Assembly: GCA_027349615.1 (NCBI GenBank)
Contig: DAIEML010000167.1
Location: 1 to 5,069 of the forward strand
From: Ignavibacteriales bacterium
GTDB taxonomy: Bacteria; Bacteroidota; Ignavibacteria; Ignavibacteriales; Ignavibacteriaceae
Length of the DNA stretch: 5,069 nucleotides
Direction: 5' to 3'
Shown here: positions 1-5,069 of the stretch, piece by piece
Layout: every line of letters begins with the position of its first letter
Numbering within the stretch: position 1 is the first letter of the stretch
The notes under the pieces: model-generated
What the model was told of the DNA's origin: nothing
The model's input: the letters and a program-made list of their open reading frames with translations, nothing else
Databases searched by the model: none
Translations under genes and position numbers: made by a program

Positions 1-1380
1 TTCAATTGTTGAAGCATAGTTTTTCAATGTCTGTTTCGGTGCACCAACGCCAGCTAAAATTTTTCCGGAACCGTGTCCGATTACTTCATGCAAGTCAGTA
101 TGAAGTGTATCGGCTATTGCTTCATATTTTTTTGCAAGCTCAAATTCGTAATCAGAAAATGAAAATTCCTTTTTCAATCCTTCCGGTTCGGAAAGATCAT
201 AAGCTAAAACAATGTTTCCAAGATTAACAGACTTTGAGCCGTACTTTTCTCTTATCCAGGTTGCATTCGGCAAGTTTATTCCAATTGGAGTTGATGGAGA
301 AGAATCGCCGGACTCAACCACAACCGTAATTACTTTAGCAGAAATTCCAACTACATTTTTCTTTTTGAATTTCTCTTCTATCGGAGAATTATCTTCAAAC
401 CATTGCGCTTGATCGCTGATTGCTTTAATTCTTTTGGTTGCTTCTAAATCTTTAATCGAAACAATCCCTTCGAATGAGCCGCGGTAACCCAATGGATCGC
501 TGTACACCTCAATAAATCCATTCACAGTATCGATTCTCGATTCCGTATCTTGAAGCCATAAAATATTATATTCATCGAATAATTTTAAATCACCCGTTTT
601 ATAAAACTCTACAAGCTTTGTTAACGTCAATTTTTGTTTTTCATTTTCTGAAACAGAAATTGCTTTCTCCAGCCAAAAGATTATTTTTTCAATTGCAGCA
701 GAATACATTCCACCAGCTTTCCAGGCCTTCTCACCAACATTTCCATTCTCTTTTATCAACTTTGAATTTAATCCATATGAAATTGGTTGCGGATTATTTT
801 TATCGACAATCTGTTTATAATATTCTTCAACTTCTTTCTGAGTCAAACCTTCATAAAAATTTCCTGCAGAGGATTCAATTACATCAACATTCGGATCAAG
901 ATTCACTCGCTGAAAATCAATATCTGGGGAAAAAATTATTGGAATTATTTTCACAATAAACTGTTCGACTGTTTCATTCTCTTCAACTGGAATTAATTGT
1001 CGATTAGATTTAGAAATCAATTCTTTAAAATAATCTGCTGTTATTTCCGGCAAGATTTTTTTGGTAGAATAATGATGATGAATTCCATTCGAAAACCAAA
1101 CACGTTTTGTGTAAACCATAAATTTTTTAAAATCTTCTGTATTTCTTTCGCCGGAAAAGGATTTTAAAATCGCTTCAAGTGTTTTTCTGATTTTCAAATT
1201 GTGTTTATAATGCTGATCGTAAAGAATATCTCTGCCAGATAAGGCGGCTTCATAAAGATAATAGACAAGCTCTTTTTCTTTTAAACTTAACTCTTCAAAG
1301 CCTGGGACTTGATATCGAAGAATTTGGATGTCCGCAAATTTTTCAGTTTGATATTTAAAATCTTCTTGAATAATGGTCAT
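1..1380 (-). CDS. Dipeptidyl peptidase III (peptidase family M49), C-terminus beyond the window
   Basis: This is a zinc exopeptidase that cleaves dipeptides from the N terminus of short peptides. The visible part has 460 residues and no stop, and the frame leaves the window at position 1. The family hallmark HEVIGH, matching HEXXGH, is at residues 431-436 and is followed by GSGK. H431 and H436 should be zinc ligands and E432 the catalytic glutamate. Other family blocks are present: GFIEVYSDP with E291 and Y293, then YRGSFEGIV, and INLPN with N369 and N372, corresponding to the substrate-binding E/Y and two Asn residues of human DPP III. The second zinc motif (EExRAD/E type), expected about 50 residues further on, lies outside the window. 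Bacterial members have about 670-700 residues, so roughly a third is missing. The N terminus (MTIIQEDFKYQTEKFADI) lacks a signal peptide, which suggests a cytosolic enzyme. The start ATG overlaps the stop of the upstream HAD gene. The family call is firm; the physiological substrate is not visible. Confidence 0.95.
   Translation of the reverse strand, partial: MTIIQEDFKYQTEKFADIQILRYQVPGFEELSLKEKELVYYLYEAALSGRDILYDQHYKHNLKIRKTLEAILKSFSGERNTEDFKKFMVYTKRVWFSNGIHHHYSTKKILPEITADYFKELISKSNRQLIPVEENETVEQFIVKIIPIIFSPDIDFQRVNLDPNVDVIESSAGNFYEGLTQKEVEEYYKQIVDKNNPQPISYGLNSKLIKENGNVGEKAWKAGGMYSAAIEKIIFWLEKAISVSENEKQKLTLTKLVEFYKTGDLKLFDEYNILWLQDTESRIDTVNGFIEVYSDPLGYRGSFEGIVSIKDLEATKRIKAISDQAQWFEDNSPIEEKFKKKNVVGISAKVITVVVESGDSSPSTPIGINLPNATWIREKYGSKSVNLGNIVLAYDLSEPEGLKKEFSFSDYEFELAKKYEAIADTLHTDLHEVIGHGSGKILAGVGAPKQTLKNYASTIE
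1377..1380 (-). other. ATGA stop/start overlap between the HAD and DPP III genes
   Basis: The TGA stop of the HAD gene (1379-1377) and the ATG start of the DPP III gene (1380-1378) share bases in the tetranucleotide ATGA. This arrangement typically goes with translational coupling by terminating ribosomes. It supports co-transcription of the two genes and fixes the DPP III start. No separate strong ribosome binding site is seen just upstream, where the sequence is AT-rich (GAAAAATATT). Confidence 0.85.
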
Positions 1381-1991
1381 AATATTTTTCTTTCATTTAA
1401 ATCTTCGACTAGCTTTTCATATCCGGTAAATTGAACTGCATCCCAGCCGGCTTTCTTAGCGCCTTCAACGTAGTCTGCAACGTCATCAATAAATATATGT
1501 TCTTTGGAAGGCAATTTAGTAAACTCTTCAACTGCTTTATAAATTTTTAATTCTGGTTTAATAGCATTTGCTTCATAAGAAAGAACGAGTTTATCAAAGT
1601 TTTTTAGAAACTCAAAATCTTTCCAGCCATATTCTTTATGAATTGGATCAGTGTTTGAGAGCAGGACAAGTTTATATCTTTTCTTAAGCACCGGCAAAAG
1701 CTCAGCAACATTTTGATTGACAGTAAATATTTTTGAGTAATAATTACAAAAAGTTTCTTTATCAATTTTATGATCGACAACTTCCATCATTTTTTTTATG
1801 AACTCATCAGTCGAAATATCACCGCGTTCAAATCCGCGATGGATGTTGTAATTTGCTTTGTAATTTTCTAAAAACCTATTTCCAAGTTTTGGTTCAATTT
1901 TATTTAATCTTTCAATGACTAAATCATAATTGAATGGGATTAAAACATTTCCTAAATCAAAAACGATTACTGAATATTTTCTGTTTTGCAT
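1377..1991 (-). CDS. HAD-superfamily hydrolase, YihX-like (subfamily IA, variant 3) phosphatase
   Basis: The product is a 204-residue soluble phosphatase of the haloacid dehalogenase superfamily. Motif I is VFDLGNVL with nucleophile D12. Motif II is LLSNTDPIH (S112, N113). The motif III lysine is in IKPELKIY (K145). Motif IV is IFIDDVADYVEGA (D169, D170). The RGDIS segment at 56-60 and the overall length match E. coli YihX, an alpha-D-glucose-1-phosphate phosphatase; the substrate here is unknown. The residue two after the nucleophile is Gly (G14), not the usual acid/base Asp, as in YihX. The frame is open to an ATG at 2066, but that would add 25 residues overlapping the upstream gene. The ATG at 1991 places MQNRKYSVIVFDLG in the standard position, directly before the first beta strand. 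It starts 13 nt after the stop of the LolA-like gene and ends in an ATGA overlap with DPP III, so an operon is likely. I see no clear Shine-Dalgarno sequence. Confidence 0.93.
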   Translation of the reverse strand: MQNRKYSVIVFDLGNVLIPFNYDLVIERLNKIEPKLGNRFLENYKANYNIHRGFERGDISTDEFIKKMMEVVDHKIDKETFCNYYSKIFTVNQNVAELLPVLKKRYKLVLLSNTDPIHKEYGWKDFEFLKNFDKLVLSYEANAIKPELKIYKAVEEFTKLPSKEHIFIDDVADYVEGAKKAGWDAVQFTGYEKLVEDLNERKIL

Positions 1992-2004
1992 TTTATTTTC
2001 GATC

Positions 2005-2796
2005 TTATTTAATTTCAAAAAGTTTGTCTGCCAAACCGGTATTAACCTGAATTGTGCTGACTTCAAATTTAATTTTTTGCTGGCCGACTTCCTGTTTAAT
2101 CGAGAATGGATATTTTATTCCGTTAACTTCTCGATAGTCACCTAAAAATGTAATTTGTGTGTATGTTCCCTGCGGTGCTGTAATATCTTTTGATTCTTCT
2201 ACTTTCAATCCCGATTGTGAATCATAATATTGAATCCATTTTGTTCCCGACGGCAATATCATTTCAATCTTATAAGTTTCTTTTTCATTTACAGTATAAA
2301 TTCCATCAAGCTTAAGTTTAATTCCGAGAGAATCTAAATTTATTAGAAGATCTAATGTTGATTCAAATTTTAATTTTTCAAGTTCATTCCCTTTTACTTC
2401 AAGTTTTTTGTCTTCAACCTCCATCATTCCTTGGCTTCCATCAAAGTAAATATTTTGTTTAAATGAACCAAGGTCAACAATCTGCCGCATTTTATCCGGA
2501 GCTTTTTGGTAAATTGTCATCGTTATTTTGTGCCCATTAATATTGCTTGTCATGACTGTCGTTCTATCTTCAACTTTTCTTAAATTATCTTTACCGCCGA
2601 GAGCTTTTATATAATTTTCAATTACTTTATTTGCAGTCATTCCTTCGGGAATTTTTGATGATGAAGAATCCTCTTTAGATATTTTGTTATTCGAATAATC
2701 CGGTAAAAATTTTTTGAGATTGTTTGATTTTCCTGAAGCGATATTTATCGTTAATAAAAAAATAATTATAAAATATGCCGACACATAATTTTTCAT
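2005..2796 (-). CDS. Exported LolA/LolB-fold-like protein (outer-membrane lipoprotein-sorting-like)
   Basis: The product is 263 residues. Residues 1-22 look like a Sec signal peptide: a Lys near the start, a hydrophobic core around 8-20, and an A-S-G cleavage site before K23. There is no lipobox Cys, so a soluble periplasmic protein is expected. Residues 23-52 form a polar, Ser-rich linker with SSSS at 44-47. The domain begins at about 53 with TANKVIENYIKALGG, followed by predicted beta-rich sequence, YDSQSGL at 191-197 and DYREVNGIKYPFSI at 220-233. These patterns occur in LolA/LolB-like proteins of Bacteroidota-type bacteria and, as I recall, in the C-terminal tail of some of their M16 zinc peptidases. 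The fold would bind lipid or lipoprotein acyl chains, but no ligand can be read from the sequence. It appears to be the first gene of the minus-strand string. The ATG at 2796 is chosen because it starts the signal peptide. The family call is by pattern; a separate function from true LolA is quite possible. Confidence 0.75.
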   Translation of the reverse strand: MKNYVSAYFIIIFLLTINIASGKSNNLKKFLPDYSNNKISKEDSSSSKIPEGMTANKVIENYIKALGGKDNLRKVEDRTTVMTSNINGHKITMTIYQKAPDKMRQIVDLGSFKQNIYFDGSQGMMEVEDKKLEVKGNELEKLKFESTLDLLINLDSLGIKLKLDGIYTVNEKETYKIEMILPSGTKWIQYYDSQSGLKVEESKDITAPQGTYTQITFLGDYREVNGIKYPFSIKQEVGQQKIKFEVSTIQVNTGLADKLFEIK

Positions 2797-2819
2797 GATT
2801 GATCCAATTTAGGAAGATG

Positions 2820-2840
2820 ATTACAAAATTGAATTGTAAT
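2820..2840. repeat. 7-bp inverted repeat in the divergent promoter region (possible operator)
   Basis: ATTACAA (2820-2826) and TTGTAAT (2834-2840) are perfect inverted arms separated by seven bases. The dyad ends 24 bp upstream of the LolA-like start and 81 bp upstream of the DUF5686 start, a position suited to a dimeric regulator of either gene. AT-rich sequence makes chance dyads common and no regulator gene is adjacent, so the operator role is inference. Confidence 0.3.
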
Positions 2841-2856
2841 ATTAATAATAAATCAG

Positions 2857-2887
2857 TTTTAATAAAATGAAGAATGTACTAAGTTTC
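2857..2887 (+). promoter_or_regulatory. Candidate Bacteroidota-type promoter for the DUF5686 gene
   Basis: TAAGTTTC at 2880-2887 matches the Bacteroidota -7 consensus TAnnTTTG in all but the last base. TTTT at 2857-2860, 19 bases upstream, could serve as the -33 element (consensus TTTG or TTG). Transcription would then begin near 2890-2895, leaving a leader of roughly 25-30 nt before the ATG at 2921 and excluding the alternative in-frame ATG at 2867. The match is imperfect and the region AT-rich. Confidence 0.25.
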
Positions 2888-2909
2888 TATTGCAGCATAA
2901 AACTTTTTC

Positions 2910-2915
2910 GGGAAA
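2910..2915 (+). promoter_or_regulatory. Possible ribosome binding site for the DUF5686 gene
   Basis: The purine run GGGAAA ends five bases before the ATG at 2921. It is a partial Shine-Dalgarno match and favours 2921 over the in-frame ATG at 2867, which has only AT-rich sequence before it. Shine-Dalgarno use is weak in Bacteroidota-type organisms, so this is supporting evidence only. Confidence 0.35.
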
Positions 2916-2920
2916 CTTTA

Positions 2921-5069
2921 ATGAAAGCATTTCTAATTTCTCTTTTAATTATAATTCAAACTTCATTTGCACAAGAATATTTTATTCGCGGCAAGGCACA
3001 GGATAAAGCTTCTCAGTCACCTCTTCCTTATGCTAATATTCGAGTTGAAAATTCTTCGGAAGGAACCACCACAAACAAAACTGGTTTTTATGAACTAAGG
3101 TTGAAACATGGCGAATATAATTTAATTGCTTCGTTTATTGGTTATAATTCCGATACAATTAAAGTAAAAATTAATCAAAATCTATCCGGAATAAATTTTA
3201 ATCTAACACAAACAGAAATAAATTTACCAGCAATAACGGTTAGGCCAGGCTTAAATCCGGCACTTGAAATAATTCGTAAGGCAATTTATCGAAAAGAGGA
3301 ACGTAACAAAAAACTGCTAAGTTATGAGTTTGAAGCTTATACAAAAGGAATTGTTAAAACTCAAAATGATTTTTCAGCAAGCGGCCGTCAAGTTAGTTTA
3401 GGCATAGGCAGTGATACTTCTGAATTAAAAATTACAGGAATACTTGAAAATGAAAGTAAAGGTTTTTATAAAAGTCCTGATAATTACAAAGAAATTATTA
3501 CTGCAAGAAAACAAAGTTCAAACTTGCCTTCTTTCGTCAATACAATAGCCGGAGGCCGGTTGGTTCAGGATTTTTATAAAGATGAATTTAATTTTTCTGG
3601 GAAAAACTTACCCGGCCCGCTTGCAAAAAATGCGTTAAACTACTACGACTTTTATCTTAAAAACACATTGGCAATCGATAAGAAAAAAGTTTATGAAATT
3701 TTTATGGAACCGCAAAACCAGAGTGATCCAGGTTTTATCGGGAATATCTTTATTACTGGCGAAACTTATGACCTGATTAAAGTTGATCTGAAAATTAATA
3801 AAGCTGCAAGTGTTGGCGGTTTGTTTGACAGTGTAAATATTTTTCAACAGTTTTCTCTTTTTGCTGATTCAATTTATATGCCCATCGATCTTCGGCTTTA
3901 TATAAATATTAATTATCTCGGTATAGCAAAGCTGGCTTTTGAATTGAATACGATTTTATATGATTACAAAATCAATCCACAGATCTCAGATAACTTTTTT
4001 AACAAGGCAATTCTAACAGTTTTGCCGAATGCAGATAAAAAAGATTCCTTGTACTGGCAAAATGCTCAAACAATTCCCAACACAAGTGAAGAACAAGCCG
4101 CTTATGAAAGAATCGACAGTATTAGTAAAAAACAAGAAAATTTTCATATTAACTTTAATCCTCTATCATCAAGAATAAATTTATCTAATAATTTTTCATT
4201 TAGCGCGCCGCTTGCAATGTACCATTTCAACCGTGTGGAAGGGCATGCAATTGATTTCGGTTTATTTCTAAGTCAAGCTTCGGATCTTAGATTAAACTCT
4301 TCATTGAAATTTTCCTATGGATTTTCAGATAAAAAATTAAAATCAAATTTCGATGCAACATATTTATTCGGCGAATATAGGACTTATAGAATTTCTGTAA
4401 ATGCGTTTGATAAGATGAACGTTCTCTTTGGTGGAAGCTATAACGATCTCACAACGTCAGTGCTGACGCTTTTTTCAAAAGATGATTTTAATAATTACTA
4501 TTATTCCAAGGGATTCAATCTCCAGGCATCTGGCGATGTATTTTCATTTCTAGGTTTAAATGCTGGATTTACTAATCACACAGATAACAGCGCATTAAAG
4601 AATACCAACTTTTCATTTTTTGCTAAGAATAAAAATTACCTGCCGAATCAACCTATCTTTGATACAAAAATAAATGCATTAACTGCCGGCTTAACATTAG
4701 ATTTTAGAGATTACATTGAAGATGGATATTTCAGAAGAAGAACTTCGTTGGGAAATTCTTTCGTAGTGTTTAACGGCATTGTTGCGCTTTCAAATTCTAG
4801 AATTTTAAAAAGCCAAACTGATTTTACTTCATATTATTTAACTAGTTGGGGAATGATAAATACATTTGGATCGACATCTCTAAACTTTCGATTCTATAGC
4901 ATGTATACAACAGGTGAACGTCCTTACCAGCTTTTATATTCAATTCCCGGAAATATTAATTTAACTTCACAAAATTTTACTTTTAGAACTTTAAATTTAA
5001 ATGAAATTATTGGTGATAGAATTTTAACTTTGAACTTACAAGAAAATTTGGGAAATGAATTATTTAGAT
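2921..5069 (+). CDS. DUF5686 outer-membrane beta-barrel protein with carboxypeptidase regulatory-like domain, C-terminus beyond the window
   Basis: The frame stays open for 716 residues and leaves the window. Residues 1-17 (MKAFLISLLIIIQTSFA) form a clean Sec signal peptide with cleavage before Q18. Residues about 20-97 form a CarboxypepD_reg-like beta-sandwich, with LPYANIRV, the TTTNKTGFYEL turn and the FIGY motif. The DUF5686 region follows: NPALEIIRKAIYRKEERN from residue 112, LSYEFEAYTKG, and GPLAKNALNYYDF at 232-244. From about residue 420 the sequence turns into alternating aromatic/polar strands typical of an outer-membrane barrel, opening with FNRVEG at 436-441. The last visible residues (ENLGNELFR) match the near-C-terminal part of the family, so perhaps 100 residues are missing. 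The role of DUF5686 proteins is not established; the barrel suggests an Omp85/TamA-like surface or assembly protein. An in-frame ATG at 2867 would add 18 residues before the signal peptide, so 2921 is preferred. It is divergent from the LolA-like gene. Confidence 0.92.
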   Translation, partial: MKAFLISLLIIIQTSFAQEYFIRGKAQDKASQSPLPYANIRVENSSEGTTTNKTGFYELRLKHGEYNLIASFIGYNSDTIKVKINQNLSGINFNLTQTEINLPAITVRPGLNPALEIIRKAIYRKEERNKKLLSYEFEAYTKGIVKTQNDFSASGRQVSLGIGSDTSELKITGILENESKGFYKSPDNYKEIITARKQSSNLPSFVNTIAGGRLVQDFYKDEFNFSGKNLPGPLAKNALNYYDFYLKNTLAIDKKKVYEIFMEPQNQSDPGFIGNIFITGETYDLIKVDLKINKAASVGGLFDSVNIFQQFSLFADSIYMPIDLRLYININYLGIAKLAFELNTILYDYKINPQISDNFFNKAILTVLPNADKKDSLYWQNAQTIPNTSEEQAAYERIDSISKKQENFHINFNPLSSRINLSNNFSFSAPLAMYHFNRVEGHAIDFGLFLSQASDLRLNSSLKFSYGFSDKKLKSNFDATYLFGEYRTYRISVNAFDKMNVLFGGSYNDLTTSVLTLFSKDDFNNYYYSKGFNLQASGDVFSFLGLNAGFTNHTDNSALKNTNFSFFAKNKNYLPNQPIFDTKINALTAGLTLDFRDYIEDGYFRRRTSLGNSFVVFNGIVALSNSRILKSQTDFTSYYLTSWGMINTFGSTSLNFRFYSMYTTGERPYQLLYSIPGNINLTSQNFTFRTLNLNEIIGDRILTLNLQENLGNELFR
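4455..4475 (+). other. Terminator-like hairpin inside the DUF5686 coding region
   Basis: CGTCAG (4455-4460) and CTGACG (4463-4468) are perfect inverted arms around TG. They would fold as a 5-bp stem with a GTGC loop, followed by one C and six T bases (4470-4475). The shape resembles a short intrinsic terminator on the coding strand but lies within the barrel-coding sequence, encoding TSVLTLFS. The stem is short and the resemblance may be chance. Confidence 0.25.

Larger units (their letters stand above)
2797..2920. promoter_or_regulatory. Divergent intergenic region
   Basis: These 124 bp lie between the starts of the LolA-like gene (minus) and the DUF5686 gene (plus), so they should hold promoters for both directions. 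The sequence is strongly AT-rich and contains a 7-bp inverted repeat and one promoter candidate, listed separately. For the minus strand I find only a poor match to the Bacteroidota -7 box (TAAATTGG, close to the ATG), which I do not call. No small ORF or RNA gene is evident. Confidence 0.7.

Noticed and set aside
6..996. Several plus-strand open frames of 66-113 codons (6-227, 212-412, 618-959, 787-996)
   Set aside because: They lie antisense to the DPP III gene, show no domain pattern, and read as low-complexity Phe/Leu/His-rich translations of the opposite strand.
1992..2066. Longer N terminus of the HAD gene starting at 2066
   Set aside because: The extra 25 residues overlap the end of the LolA-like gene, have no family counterpart, and would push motif I away from its usual place near the N terminus.
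1930..2145. Plus-strand open frame of 71 codons
   Set aside because: It is antisense across the junction of the HAD and LolA-like genes, with no recognisable motif.
3547..3560. Short GC-rich symmetric stretch around CCGGAGGCCGG
   Set aside because: The arms are only four bases and lie in coding sequence with no T run after them, so it is most likely codon-driven chance.
3635..3847. Minus-strand open frame of 70 codons
   Set aside because: It is antisense inside the well-supported DUF5686 gene, with no family resemblance.
1..5069. Search for CRISPR repeats, tRNA/rRNA, insertion-sequence ends, toxin-antitoxin or defence genes
   Set aside because: No spaced repeats, cloverleaf-like segments, transposase motifs or small paired genes were found; the window is almost fully used by four ordinary coding genes.

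Overview
The window is AT-rich bacterial DNA holding four protein-coding genes and almost no spare space. Two features point to the Bacteroidota/Ignavibacteriota/Chlorobiota side of the tree: the DUF5686 outer-membrane protein with its N-terminal carboxypeptidase-regulatory-like domain, and the close match of the M49 peptidase to the bacterial dipeptidyl peptidase III type found in that group. An Ignavibacteria-like genome is my best guess from family recognition, not a measured placement.

Layout. Positions 1-2796 form a compact minus-strand gene string, read right to left. It starts with an exported LolA/LolB-fold-like protein (2796-2005). After a 13-nt gap comes a HAD-superfamily phosphatase of the YihX type (1991-1377). 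This overlaps by four bases (ATGA) a dipeptidyl peptidase III (from 1380), which runs off the left edge after 460 residues. Positions 2797-2920 are a 124-bp divergent intergenic region with a 7-bp inverted repeat and a weak Bacteroidota-style promoter candidate. From 2921 to the right edge a plus-strand gene encodes the DUF5686 outer-membrane beta-barrel protein. It is cut by the window end at 716 residues, probably about 100 residues short of its C terminus.

How the genes fit together. The HAD and DPP III genes are tightly packed and probably translationally coupled. Both look cytosolic: one is a small phosphatase, the other a zinc exopeptidase that removes dipeptides from oligopeptides. The LolA-like protein and the divergent DUF5686 protein both carry Sec signal peptides and belong to the envelope. 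A shared divergent control region between two envelope genes is plausible, but nothing in the sequence proves a functional link.

I see no RNA genes, mobile elements, CRISPR arrays, prophage or defence genes. This looks like ordinary chromosomal housekeeping DNA. The points worth a second look are small: the stand-alone LolA-like domain resembling an M16 peptidase tail, the Gly in place of the second HAD motif-I Asp, the intergenic dyad, and a terminator-like hairpin inside the DUF5686 coding region.
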